Shown one piece after another: positions 30,843-38,366 of a stretch of 38,427 nt of DNA. The stretch is from a virus, in the IMG/VR virus record IMGVR_UViG_3300009091_000032, positions 1 to 38,427 of that record; one strand, written 5' to 3'. The notes below the pieces were generated by a model. That model was not told the origin of the DNA. It did not search any database and saw nothing but the letters and a program-made list of their open reading frames with translations. The position numbers and the translations under genes are program-made. Position 1 is the stretch's first letter; the number at the start of each line of letters is the position of its first letter.

Positions 30843-31486
30843 GGGTCGTGGGGGTCGACCCTGGTAACTCGGGCGGCATCTGCCTGCTGCAGGACCCGGG
30901 CGAGGTCAAGGTCTGGCGGACCCCGTTCGTCCTGCACAAGGACCGCTATGCCAAGCCGGTGATCGATCTCGAGGCGGCGGGGGAGATCTACCTCCACCTC
31001 TCCCGGGACGGGGGCACCGACAAGCTGCCCGTCTGGATCGAGGCCTCCCAGATCCGCATGAAGACCGCCTCGCGCAAGACGATCTCGGGCATCTGGTGGT
31101 ACGCCGGGGCCCTCGACGCGATGTTCCGGTTCTGGGGCTGCGAGGTCGAGTACGTCCAGGCCAAGCAGTGGCAGGCGGCGATCCTCGATCCCTTCCTCCA
31201 GCAGCAGCGGCTCGATCGGCCCAAGTCCCACGAGGAGTGGAAGGAAATTTCGGTCGACTTCGTGCGCTACGACGCCGAGAAGCCGGAGGGGGTCTTGTTC
31301 CCGCCCACCCGGACCGGTCGGGTGACCGAGGTCCCCCACGATGGCACGGCGGACGCCTACTGCATCGCCCGGTTCGGGCAGATGGTTGCCTTGGGAGGGA
31401 TCCACTACCACCGGGACTGGGTCTTCTCGCCGACGAAGGCCAAGCGGATCCGCCGGTCCAAGACGAAGGAAGCCGAGGAGGAGTGA
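30839..31486 (+). CDS. RuvC-like Holliday junction resolvase
   Basis: 215 residues from ATG 30839. RNase H-fold motifs of the RuvC family: VVGVDPGNSGG with Asp7, VWIEAS with Glu68, and DGTADAYCIARF with Asp168 and Asp172. The KTISGIWWYAGAL region and YVQAKQWQA also follow the family pattern (a helix after the Glu strand, then the K-x-W). It should cut branched DNA before packaging, complementing UvsX and the SbcCD fusion. The C-terminus is basic. Length is typical of phage resolvases. Confidence 0.8.
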   Translation: MRVVGVDPGNSGGICLLQDPGEVKVWRTPFVLHKDRYAKPVIDLEAAGEIYLHLSRDGGTDKLPVWIEASQIRMKTASRKTISGIWWYAGALDAMFRFWGCEVEYVQAKQWQAAILDPFLQQQRLDRPKSHEEWKEISVDFVRYDAEKPEGVLFPPTRTGRVTEVPHDGTADAYCIARFGQMVALGGIHYHRDWVFSPTKAKRIRRSKTKEAEEE

Positions 31487-31821
31487 TGGTTGCCACCGCG
31501 ATCTTCGTCGCGTTCGCCTTGGGGGTCGTGGTCGGAGCCGTGGGGGGAGCCCTGCTGCGCTCCGTCTGGCTGCTCCAAGGCCTGCATGGGATCTGGCGGG
31601 TGATCGGCTTCGACTCCCGCCGCTCGGTCTATCCGCTCGAGATCGGGTGGATGCCCGAGACGATGTTCACGGTCTCGATGCGGGACGCAGAGGGAAAACT
31701 CGTCGTCTTGGGCTTCGGGGAGACCCCGGAGCGGGCGGTCCGGCAGGCCCTTCAGTGGGTCACCAAAAGGGGTTTCCAACCCCGCCCTGAGGCCGAAAGT
31801 CCGCGTCCTGAGGTCCGGTAG
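31486..31821 (+). CDS. Small membrane-anchored protein
   Basis: 111 residues from ATG 31486, overlapping the resolvase stop (TGATG). Residues 2-24 are a membrane segment rich in Ala, Val and Gly. The soluble tail contains LEIGWMPETMFTVSMRDAEG and ETPERAVRQALQWV. Function unknown. Confidence 0.6.
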   Translation: MVATAIFVAFALGVVVGAVGGALLRSVWLLQGLHGIWRVIGFDSRRSVYPLEIGWMPETMFTVSMRDAEGKLVVLGFGETPERAVRQALQWVTKRGFQPRPEAESPRPEVR

Positions 31822-31839
31822 GAGATAGAGGAGACCTCG

Positions 31840-32748
31840 ATGCGCATCCGCCGCCCCCTTCGCCCCGAAGATCGCCCCATCAAGAACGAGGATCTCTTCG
31901 TTCAGCCGACCTACCCGCCCCGGGCGCTCGAGCAGCCCTTGGTCGACGGGGCCGCCGCCGGCATGTTCAACGCCCGCGAGTCCCTCGTCCTGTTCGACGA
32001 GTTCAACGAGGCGGTCGAGCGGCTGTCCATGAAGGAGCTGGTCCACAAGGTCTTCGAGCAGTACTTGGCCCGGGTCGCGGCCCTGCCGGATCCCCAGGAC
32101 AAGCACCTGATGATGTACTGGATCAACACCCACACCGGGGGCGGCAACCGGCTCCCCCAACTCGCGTGGGCCCACTACGAGAGCGCGCCCGGGTTCGATG
32201 CGGCGAAGATGGGCTTCAAGTTCGATGAGACTCCCGGCGGCTCCGTCGCCTTGGCTCCCGTCGAGGCCGCCGAGGTCGCCAAGGCTCAAGGCCTGATCGA
32301 CAAGCTCAAGTCGGTGGACTGGGGGACGGTCGACGACAAGTTCGTGATGACCCTCTCGGTCATCACGGCGATCACGACGCTCGCCCTGATGCTGCGCAAG
32401 GTCGTCACGAAGTTCCGGGTCCTGCGCTACATGGTACCCGCCGTCAGCGCCGTCGGAGACGACTTCGAAGAGGCGGCCAAGAAGATCCGGCAGGTCCAGA
32501 TGCGGGCCCACCGCTCGCCCTTCATGTACCCCGCGCCCTTCGAGATGGAGTCGATCCAGGAGGGCTGGATCAGCGACTTGGGGCAGGCCATCAAGGCGGT
32601 CTACACGATGGTCAGCCTGTACTTCACGGGCCGCAAGTTCGTCGAGAAGGACCCCGAGCTCGCGGCTCTCGTCGGCCCGTACTTCGCCAAGGCCGCGCCG
32701 GCCATCGCCGAACTTTCCGCTCACGCCGAGGCGACGCCCGTCTCGTAG
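31840..32748 (+). CDS. Hypothetical protein with a central hydrophobic segment
   Basis: 302 residues from ATG 31840 after GAGGAGACCTCG. The N-terminal half contains YWINTHTGGGNRLPQLAW. Residues about 167-186 (VMTLSVITAITTLALML) are hydrophobic enough for a membrane helix or a buried core helix. A second hydrophobic segment (AIKAVYTMVSLYF) lies near the end. Family not recognised. It starts a run of unassigned genes that might be virion components. Confidence 0.62.
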   Translation: MRIRRPLRPEDRPIKNEDLFVQPTYPPRALEQPLVDGAAAGMFNARESLVLFDEFNEAVERLSMKELVHKVFEQYLARVAALPDPQDKHLMMYWINTHTGGGNRLPQLAWAHYESAPGFDAAKMGFKFDETPGGSVALAPVEAAEVAKAQGLIDKLKSVDWGTVDDKFVMTLSVITAITTLALMLRKVVTKFRVLRYMVPAVSAVGDDFEEAAKKIRQVQMRAHRSPFMYPAPFEMESIQEGWISDLGQAIKAVYTMVSLYFTGRKFVEKDPELAALVGPYFAKAAPAIAELSAHAEATPVS

Positions 32749-32777
32749 GACCACCGCTCAACCCAAGGAGGAGTTGC

Positions 32778-33050
32778 ATGGCCATTCGCACGTCGAAGTA
32801 CATCGACCTCAAGGAGCAGGAGGCTCAGATCGAGGTCTTCGTCGCCGAGGGCCTCCTGGTCTTCACCCTGACCAAGAAGGCCGAACCCGCCAACGAGGAG
32901 TCCGACGAGGTCGTGGCGATCACCATCGGGATGACCGCCGCCGATGCCTCGGATCTCCAGCGCGCCCTGCGCTCGATGGCGCGCACGCTGCGCCTGGCGG
33001 CCAAGGGGCCCAAGGCCAAGGCGGACGACGAGCCCGCTGCGGGGGTCTGA
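32778..33050 (+). CDS. Hypothetical small protein
   Basis: 90 residues from ATG 32778 with AAGGAGGAG upstream. A beta strand region (AQIEVFVAEGLLVFTL) is followed by a helix (ASDLQRALRSMARTLRLAAK) and an Ala/Lys/Asp tail. Strong ribosome site suggests abundant expression. Function unknown. Confidence 0.62.
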   Translation: MAIRTSKYIDLKEQEAQIEVFVAEGLLVFTLTKKAEPANEESDEVVAITIGMTAADASDLQRALRSMARTLRLAAKGPKAKADDEPAAGV

Positions 33051-33508
33051 TGGTGTTCGTCGTTGTTCCCAACCCCCCCGTTGCCCTCTCCGGACCGCTC
33101 ACCGTTTCGGGGGTGACGATCCACTGGTCCCCCGGAGCCGAACGCCTGTTCATCGAGGGGTTCTCTTGGGACCATGAGGAGGGTGAGGCTTCCGCCTTCC
33201 TCCAAGGCCGTCGGCTGGGGACCCGGGTGAACTCGATCCTGTCGGGGTGGGCTGCGGACGTGGCGGTCCACGGCAATCCCAACCCCAAGCGGATGTCCGT
33301 GGCGGCCAGCCAGGACTTCGTGCTGGTGGGCAGCGTGCTGGCCAAGGCGATCTACATCCTCACGGACCAGGAGTACGCCGTGATCCAGCCGAGGGATGCC
33401 TCCCAGGACCCGAGTCTCGAGAAGTTCTTGGCGGCGGTCCAGAAGGTCTGCGGGATGTCCATCGTCGTGCCCACTCCGGCCGATGTCTCCCGGATCAACA
33501 GCCACTGA
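33050..33508 (+). CDS. Hypothetical protein
   Basis: 152 residues from ATG 33050, overlapping the previous stop. The first 30 residues are Pro/Val-rich and hydrophobic. The remainder looks like a mixed fold (FVLVGSVLAKAIYILTDQEY, KFLAAVQKVCGMSIVVPTP). Family not recognised. Confidence 0.58.
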   Translation: MVFVVVPNPPVALSGPLTVSGVTIHWSPGAERLFIEGFSWDHEEGEASAFLQGRRLGTRVNSILSGWAADVAVHGNPNPKRMSVAASQDFVLVGSVLAKAIYILTDQEYAVIQPRDASQDPSLEKFLAAVQKVCGMSIVVPTPADVSRINSH

Positions 33509-33517
33509 TCCCCCACG

Positions 33518-34141
33518 GTGATGACCCAGCCCCTCCGGATGTGGTGGACCCCCTCTCAGGGTCCGTTGCCGGTGGGCAAGGTCATCACCGTGGCTCTTTT
33601 GCGCCGACGCTACCAGACCCCCTACGCCGAGCCCCTGCTGGTCTACTACGGCTTCCTGCGGCCCTACAGCCGCGGGTCCTCGTCCCGTTGGGCCCGCTGC
33701 GTCATCGAGCGGGAGTTGCCCAAGACGCTGGACCCCTACTTCGAACTTTCCGTTCGGGACGCCTTGCTGGAGATCCCCATCTGGCTGAACCAACTCCGGC
33801 TTCAAGCCTTGGAGTCGATCCATCGGCACCCCCTGTCCCTGCGTGAGGCGGCCCAGGTCAAGTACGAGGAGTTCCTGCAGCAGGTCGAGGCCTGCCTCGC
33901 GCAGATCACGCAGGTGGACCTGCGCTCGCCGGCGGATCCGTCGGTGTTGAGCGAGAGGTTCCGGCTGGGGTTCCCGCCGCGCCTCTGGATGGAGGTCCCA
34001 ACCTTCCGGAGCCGGATCGAAGCCGTGATCGAGGCGGCCGAAGGGGTCTCCAAGTACCTGGCGGTCGAGCATCCGGCCACGAGGAACCAGTTCGGCAGCC
34101 TCCTGTTGGGGGCTTGCCCGAAGGGAGTCTTGAAGCCATGA
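33518..34141 (+). CDS. Hypothetical protein
   Basis: 207 residues if started at GTG 33518; ATG 33521 is the adjacent alternative. It contains RALLRRR-type basic and helical stretches (EIPIWLNQLRLQALESIHR, LSLREAAQVKYEEFLQQVE). Looks soluble and mostly alpha-helical after residue 70. No motif recognised. Stop overlaps the next ATG. Confidence 0.58.
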   Translation: MMTQPLRMWWTPSQGPLPVGKVITVALLRRRYQTPYAEPLLVYYGFLRPYSRGSSSRWARCVIERELPKTLDPYFELSVRDALLEIPIWLNQLRLQALESIHRHPLSLREAAQVKYEEFLQQVEACLAQITQVDLRSPADPSVLSERFRLGFPPRLWMEVPTFRSRIEAVIEAAEGVSKYLAVEHPATRNQFGSLLLGACPKGVLKP

Positions 34142-34431
34142 GGGAGCTCCATCCGGTCCAGGTTCCGATCCCCACGGTGACCCGCTACGGGGACGAGTGG
34201 ATGACCCCCGAGGTGCTGGCCCACGTCCGGCTCGAGATCCTCTGTCGCCTGCGGCGCAAGCGCTACGCCGTGACCTCCCTCGAGGCCGAGATCAAGACCT
34301 CCGGGCAGGGCAACCTCTACCTCGAACTTTCGGTCTCGCCCGCCGCGCCGGCGGAGGCGGTGTGGCAGGACGCCCGCCAAGTGCTCAACGACCAAGCCGA
34401 CTGGTTGGAAAGGGGGTCCCTGCCCGGATGA
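34138..34431 (+). CDS. Hypothetical small protein
   Basis: 97 residues from ATG 34138, four-base overlap. Mixed fold with basic helix AHVRLEILCRLRRKRYAV and strand QGNLYLELSVSP. No family recognised. The adjoining genes in this stretch are all linked by short overlaps, which supports the frame. Confidence 0.58.
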   Translation: MRELHPVQVPIPTVTRYGDEWMTPEVLAHVRLEILCRLRRKRYAVTSLEAEIKTSGQGNLYLELSVSPAAPAEAVWQDARQVLNDQADWLERGSLPG

Positions 34432-34682
34432 GCGAGCCCACCGTCATCGATCTGATCCTCGGCTACCTGCGCGAGGATTCCGACCAAGTCGAGGTCCTCA
34501 CGGAGGGCCGCTTCACCGTCCCCTTCTCCCAGTACCGGATCCTCGGCACCCCGGCGGGCATGATCTACGAGGCGGGCCTGCTGACCGATGGCGGGGAGGT
34601 CGAGTGGACCCCCCTGTTCGTGTTCGGGGCCACCCCGGATGGGTTCAGCCTGGCTTCCATGGCCCAGAGAGAGACCAACTGA
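34428..34682 (+). CDS. Hypothetical small protein
   Basis: 84 residues from ATG 34428, four-base overlap. A first helix (VIDLILGYLREDSD) and then beta strands (VEVLTEGRFTVPFSQYRIL, VEWTPLFVFG). No motif recognised. Confidence 0.57.
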   Translation: MSEPTVIDLILGYLREDSDQVEVLTEGRFTVPFSQYRILGTPAGMIYEAGLLTDGGEVEWTPLFVFGATPDGFSLASMAQRETN

Positions 34683-34984
34683 TGTTGGTCGTGAAGGTCG
34701 AACTGTGGCCCAAGGGCTCCGAGAAGCGGGCCCGGCTGCTGGGGGTGGCCCGAATCACCAACGATGGCTCCAACGGGGCCGATGCCTCCGTGGGCGACTA
34801 CCAGGTCGACTTTTCCCTGCTGGGCAAGCCCGAGGTCCCTTGGATGAACAGCAAGGTCTTCAACTTCCCCCGCAAGCGGCTGGGGGCGTGGGACCTGCTC
34901 TTCTGGGCCCTGTCGGCGGTGGTCGGGAATCGGAACCCTAGTGTTGCTACTCCCTCCGACGAGGCCCCTCCGCCTGCAACTTGA
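34682..34984 (+). CDS. Hypothetical small beta-rich protein
   Basis: 100 residues from ATG 34682, overlapping the previous stop. The pattern LVVKVELWPKGSEKRARLL with GVARITNDGS resembles a small beta-sandwich family seen in phages (a W-P-x-G turn followed by NDG), often annotated as hypothetical. The end is Pro/Ala-rich. Function unknown. Confidence 0.62.
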   Translation: MLVVKVELWPKGSEKRARLLGVARITNDGSNGADASVGDYQVDFSLLGKPEVPWMNSKVFNFPRKRLGAWDLLFWALSAVVGNRNPSVATPSDEAPPPAT

Positions 34985-35002
34985 GGGCGAGTACCTGTTG
35001 GT

Positions 35003-35230
35003 ATGGCACTGACCCCTGAGCAGGTCATCGACAAGGCAACCATCCTCCGGGACATGGTCCACGACATCGAACTGGTCTTGGAGGAGATCCCGACCATCGA
35101 GATCCAGGACACCGCCAAGCTCCTTGGGATCGACTGGAGCGAGTTCGCGGAGGCCTTCTCCGCCGTGGAGAGCGCCCTGATCGGGATCTGGGACGAAGCG
35201 GACCACCTCTCGAGGCACCACGGTCGATGA
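35003..35230 (+). CDS. Hypothetical small helical protein
   Basis: 75 residues from ATG 35003. Entirely helical with acidic surface (VIDKATILRDMVHDIELVL, WSEFAEAFSAVESAL). There is no strong ribosome site (GTTGGT upstream). The stop overlaps the following membrane-protein gene. Function unknown. Confidence 0.55.
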   Translation: MALTPEQVIDKATILRDMVHDIELVLEEIPTIEIQDTAKLLGIDWSEFAEAFSAVESALIGIWDEADHLSRHHGR

Positions 35231-35895
35231 GGGGTGTCCTGAAGTTTCTCCGAATTTTCTTGGCGACGCTGTTCTACGCTGCGCCGATCCCCCTTGCCGT
35301 GCTGGAGTGGACCACCGACTGGGACGTCCCGTGGTGGGCGTACTTCGCTTCGGCCTACACCGCCGAGGCGGTGCTCATGGTGGTGGGGGGCCTCGTGGTC
35401 CTCGGCCTCTCCTTGCGGGGGATCAAGGCGACGAAGCTCATCGAGTCCCGGGCCGAGAACCGGGACCTCATCCTCACCTGGAAGTACCCGTGGGCCTACC
35501 TGTGGGGCAACGAGGACGAGGGGATCAATCCCTTGGAGCCTCCGACGAATCCCTCGGGCCAGCGGTGGTGGGACAAGACCCGCAACTGGCCGTGGTGGCT
35601 GCAGGCGTGGTGGTGGTCCTCGATCCGCAACCCGGTCTCCAACCTGCGGTGGACTTGGTGGGCGGCCCACTACGACCCGAACCACTTCGAGATGTTCGGC
35701 AACGACTCCTACCCGGGGGCCCACGTCGGGGACGACACGAACTGGCTCTGGGGTCGGCAGGGCTGGAAGCCTGGCTTGTGGGCGGTCAAGGGGGACCACA
35801 CGCTCGCGCGCTTGGGCTGGGGGATCGGTGGGCCTCCCCCGCGGCCGATCGATGGCCACCACGCGATGAAATTTCAGGTCTACCGCGAGCGGTGA
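35227..35895 (+). CDS. Trp-rich membrane protein
   Basis: 222 residues from ATG 35227, overlapping the previous stop. Two hydrophobic segments (about 5-24 and 34-60) are followed by a soluble part unusually rich in tryptophan, including NWPWWLQAWWWSSIRNPVSN and RWTWWAAHYDPN. A related pattern (W-x-x-NP-x-x-N-x-RW) is found in phage proteins of unknown role that may contact the membrane. I cannot assign a function. Confidence 0.62.
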   Translation: MRGVLKFLRIFLATLFYAAPIPLAVLEWTTDWDVPWWAYFASAYTAEAVLMVVGGLVVLGLSLRGIKATKLIESRAENRDLILTWKYPWAYLWGNEDEGINPLEPPTNPSGQRWWDKTRNWPWWLQAWWWSSIRNPVSNLRWTWWAAHYDPNHFEMFGNDSYPGAHVGDDTNWLWGRQGWKPGLWAVKGDHTLARLGWGIGGPPPRPIDGHHAMKFQVYRER

Positions 35896-35939
35896 TCCTA
35901 GCGTCGCCGCCGAGAACGATTCATGAGGGGGAGTGACTC

Positions 35940-36305
35940 ATGCCACTGACCGACTTCACCATCTCGATGGCCTCCGGGCTGATCCGGGCCGACTCCGTCA
36001 GCCGCACCACGGTCAAGGCCTTCTCCGTCTCGGTGCCCAGTCTCCGGGAGGAGGTGGGCCCGTCCACCCAGCCCGTCGCCAACGACAACGTCCCGGTGGC
36101 CCTGTCCATGGGCACGGTCACCACGGCGAGCGTCGTCCAGATCCTCACCGACGAGCCCGTGTTGGTGAAGCTCAACGGCGACACCAACGGCTTCCCGGTG
36201 GACGGCCTGTTCGAGTTGATCGGCACCGCCGTCACCGCGATCGTGGTCTCCAACGACGGAGACAACCAGGCGAAGGTCTCGTATTACCTCGCTGGCTCTT
36301 CGTAA
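35940..36305 (+). CDS. Possible small structural protein (beta-rich)
   Basis: 121 residues from ATG 35940 after GGGGGAGTGACTC. Beta-rich, with many Ser, Thr and Val. The end, VLVKLNGDTNGFPVDGLFEL followed by TAIVVSNDGDNQAKVSYYLAG, resembles small phage virion decoration or fibre-associated domains in which a beta sandwich ends in a YxLAG-like tail. A virion role is an inference from composition and from the fibre-like gene that follows. Confidence 0.55.
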   Translation: MPLTDFTISMASGLIRADSVSRTTVKAFSVSVPSLREEVGPSTQPVANDNVPVALSMGTVTTASVVQILTDEPVLVKLNGDTNGFPVDGLFELIGTAVTAIVVSNDGDNQAKVSYYLAGSS

Positions 36306-36316
36306 GGGGAAGCGCC

Positions 36317-37054
36317 ATGAAGCGTCTGCTGGGAGTCTTCCTGCTCCTGCTGCTCGCTGCCTCGGCAGCGCAGGCGGCCTACGTCCAGTTCTCGGTGACG
36401 GCCACCACTCGGGCGGGCACGCCGCTCAGGGGCTACACGGTGACCGTCTACAACTACCCGGCCGGCACCAAGGCCTCGATCTACTCGGACGGCATCGGCA
36501 CGGTCAAGGCGAACCCGTTCCTGACCTCGACGACGGACGGCACCTACAGCTTCTACACCGGAGCGGACGGCGACTATCGGATCGTGGTGACCAAGCCGGG
36601 CATGTCGGGCACCTACGACATGAAGTACATCAACGTCACCGGCACCACGGTCCTGACCTCGGACATCGATGCCTCCTCAGTTGGACTGGCGACTCTCACC
36701 GGGGACGCGGACGGGCAGACGATGCAGGGGTTCGTCGGCGCCAACCAGCCTCGGCTCGAGTTGCTCGATGCCACGGCCAAGGTCTACGGCGACGGGGCGA
36801 CTCCGTGCACCGAGACGGTGGGAGCGACGACGGTGGTCGTCGCCTGCGCCGCGACGACGGTCTCCACGGTGGACGCCACCTCCGCCCGGTTCGGCATCGC
36901 GCTCGGAATCCCGAAGGCCGCTACGCTCCCAACCTGCAACGCCGCTCTCGCCGGCACCGGAGTGGCTCTCTACTACGACACCACGGGTCCGGACCTGTGC
37001 ATCTGCAACGGCACCTCGTGGGCCCCGGTGGACGGCAGCGGCACCTGCGCGTAA
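36317..37054 (+). CDS. Secreted, fibre-like beta-rich protein
   Basis: 245 residues from ATG 36317. Residues 1-20 are a signal peptide (KRLLGVFLLLLLAASAAQA). A Cna-B-like beta domain follows (RGYTVTVYNYPAG, DGTYSFYTGADGDYRIVV). The C-terminal part has PTCNAALAGTGVALYYDTTG and CICNGTSWAPVDGSGTC, a pattern often found at the ends of tail fibre proteins. A signal peptide is unusual for a virion protein, so it may be exported to the envelope or periplasm instead. Function unknown. Confidence 0.6.
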   Translation: MKRLLGVFLLLLLAASAAQAAYVQFSVTATTRAGTPLRGYTVTVYNYPAGTKASIYSDGIGTVKANPFLTSTTDGTYSFYTGADGDYRIVVTKPGMSGTYDMKYINVTGTTVLTSDIDASSVGLATLTGDADGQTMQGFVGANQPRLELLDATAKVYGDGATPCTETVGATTVVVACAATTVSTVDATSARFGIALGIPKAATLPTCNAALAGTGVALYYDTTGPDLCICNGTSWAPVDGSGTCA

Positions 37055-37064
37055 GGAGGAACAG

Positions 37065-37256
37065 ATGTCCTTGGGACTGATCCTGTTGATCGTCGTTCTC
37101 ATTCTCGTCTTCGGTGGAGGCGGGGGATACTACGGGTACCGCCAGTGGGGCCCCGGTGGGGGCCTCGGAGTCGTCGGCCTGTTGCTGCTCATCCTGCTGG
37201 TCCTGTACCTGTTCGGCGGGCTCCACATCGGTGGTGGGGGCATTCACTTCAGGTAA
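37065..37256 (+). CDS. Gly-rich small membrane protein (DUF3309-like)
   Basis: 63 residues from ATG 37065 with AAGGAGGA. Two hydrophobic segments separated by a Gly/Tyr/Trp-rich turn (GGGGGYYGYRQWGPGGGLG) resemble the very small DUF3309 membrane proteins of bacteria. A host-derived origin is possible. Function unknown; it may act at the membrane during host take-over or lysis, but no holin signature is clear. Confidence 0.6.
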   Translation: MSLGLILLIVVLILVFGGGGGYYGYRQWGPGGGLGVVGLLLLILLVLYLFGGLHIGGGGIHFR

Positions 37257-37266
37257 AGGAGGCACC

Positions 37267-37434
37267 ATGGCAGTGATCCCGCTGTTCGCGTTCATCCTGA
37301 TGGTCGCTGGAGCGATCGGCATGCTCGTCGGGACGAGGATCAAGAATCCCTACCTCGTCTCGCTGTCCTCGCCCGCCTACTGGATCGGCCTGTTCTTCGT
37401 CACCTGGAGCCTGTCCAAGGTCATCTTCGGGTAG
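37267..37434 (+). CDS. Very small membrane protein
   Basis: 55 residues from ATG 37267 with AAAGGAGGC. Two membrane segments (about 5-22 and 36-53) linked by a short positively charged loop (GTRIKNPY). Tandem with the preceding small membrane protein. A holin or antiholin role is a possibility but is not supported by any specific motif. Confidence 0.58.
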   Translation: MAVIPLFAFILMVAGAIGMLVGTRIKNPYLVSLSSPAYWIGLFFVTWSLSKVIFG

Positions 37435-37445
37435 GTCGAAGGGGC

Positions 37446-37474
37446 TTGACAGACCCGACTCGGTCTGCTAGAAA
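37446..37474 (+). promoter_or_regulatory. Sigma-70-type promoter
   Basis: TTGACA 37446-37451, 17-base spacing, extended -10 TGC-TAGAAA (37469-37474). The predicted start is at about 37481, where an ATG occurs directly, so the first transcript from it may be leaderless. Confidence 0.75.
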
Positions 37475-37480
37475 CCGCCC

Positions 37481-37630
37481 ATGACAAAGATCCTCATCGC
37501 CCGCCCCGAGCGGTCGTACCTCGAGAGCCTCTACGGCTCTGGGGTAGATGGATCTTTCCCTGAGTCCAACGCCATCGCCATTCGTCGCAGAGAGCGGGCG
37601 CGCGTTACCGGGACGCGGACGGCTCGCTAG
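37481..37630 (+). CDS. Small ORF, possibly leaderless (or part of an independent small RNA)
   Basis: 49 residues from ATG 37481 (MTKILIARPERSYLESLYGS, ending basic, RRRERARVTGTRTAR). The ATG lies six bases after the -10 box, so the transcript would begin at or next to the start codon. There is no ribosome site. A strong terminator follows at 37655-37701. An AGAGCC-TCTAC-GGCTCT hairpin lies inside (about 37523-37539). The unit might instead act as a non-coding small RNA of about 220 bases. Confidence 0.4.
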   Translation: MTKILIARPERSYLESLYGSGVDGSFPESNAIAIRRRERARVTGTRTAR

Positions 37631-37654
37631 AGCGACCAAGAGAGCCAGAGAAGC

Positions 37655-37709
37655 AAGGCCGGTGGTTCGGTTCTCCCGCGACGGGAGGCCCCACCGGCCT
37701 TAGTCTTTC
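37655..37709 (+). terminator. Intrinsic terminator
   Basis: AAGGCCGGTGG 37655-37665 pairs exactly with 37691-37701, with an inner hairpin CTCCCG-CGA-CGGGAG (37673-37687), followed by a T-rich tail TTAGTCTTTCT. It ends the small unit that starts at the 37446 promoter. Confidence 0.78.
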
Positions 37710-37725
37710 TAGGCCCCCCTACTAC

Positions 37726-37754
37726 TTGACAGATTCTTGTTCGGGTGCTAGGTT
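37726..37754 (+). promoter_or_regulatory. Sigma-70-type promoter
   Basis: TTGACA 37726-37731, 17-base spacing, extended -10 TGC-TAGGTT (37749-37754). The first ATG (37762) is at or next to the predicted transcript start, as at the 37446 promoter. Confidence 0.75.
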
Positions 37755-37761
37755 TTCCCCC

Positions 37762-38067
37762 ATGGGAACGCTTCCTCCAAGAGTAGAACTCATGCGATCG
37801 GTGTTGGCCTTTCTGGCCGGGGTGGTTCTTACTTCTGCTTGGCTCTGGATCCACCCCCACTCCGATTCGCCGCCCCCTGAGGCAGTCCCCCAACTGCCGA
37901 CGGTCCGCGAGGTCGCCAAGGTCAAGAACACCTTCTACTACATCAAGGACCAGCGTGGCCTGTGCTACGCCGTCCTCACCTCAAAGACCTACGCCGGGCT
38001 CTTGGTCCGTTCGATCACCAACATCCCGTGCGAGGGAACCCTGCAGGACTTCGTGGAGGTCAGGTAA
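37762..38067 (+). CDS. Membrane-anchored or exported small protein
   Basis: 101 residues if started at ATG 37762, seven bases after the -10 box (leaderless). ATG 37792 is the alternative, with a weak AAGAG ribosome site; its product would begin MRSVLAFLAGVVLTSAWLW, a typical signal or anchor. The remainder has two cysteines (GLCYAV, NIPCEGT) and a strand-rich fold. Function unknown. The promoter suggests early expression. The stop overlaps the next gene. Confidence 0.6.
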   Translation: MGTLPPRVELMRSVLAFLAGVVLTSAWLWIHPHSDSPPPEAVPQLPTVREVAKVKNTFYYIKDQRGLCYAVLTSKTYAGLLVRSITNIPCEGTLQDFVEVR

Positions 38068-38366
38068 TGGTCAAGAAGACGACGAAGGTCGCTCCCAAGG
38101 GGGCCAAGAGGAAGCCGGAGTGGGTCCCGCTCAAGGGACTGATGGTCGAGCAGGAGATCCCGAAGCCGACGAAGTCCACCTACAACTACGTCGCCATCGG
38201 CATGACGTTCGATGGCAACTCCAAGACGGCGAGGGGGTACAGCATCGCGTCCGCCGTCGCCGCCCTCAACGATCTCGTCGAGGGCGAGGTCGACACCGCC
38301 CCAATCCCTTCCTCCGTCCGGGTCTTCAAGCTGGACGACGGCGAAGGTCTCTCGCTGGCGGTCTGA
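38067..38366 (+). CDS. Hypothetical small protein
   Basis: 99 residues from ATG 38067, overlapping the previous stop (TAATG). The first 20 residues are very basic (VKKTTKVAPKGAKRKPEW), then a strand/helix body (NYVAIGMTFDGNSKTARGYS). May bind nucleic acid. Function unknown. Confidence 0.6.
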   Translation: MVKKTTKVAPKGAKRKPEWVPLKGLMVEQEIPKPTKSTYNYVAIGMTFDGNSKTARGYSIASAVAALNDLVEGEVDTAPIPSSVRVFKLDDGEGLSLAV

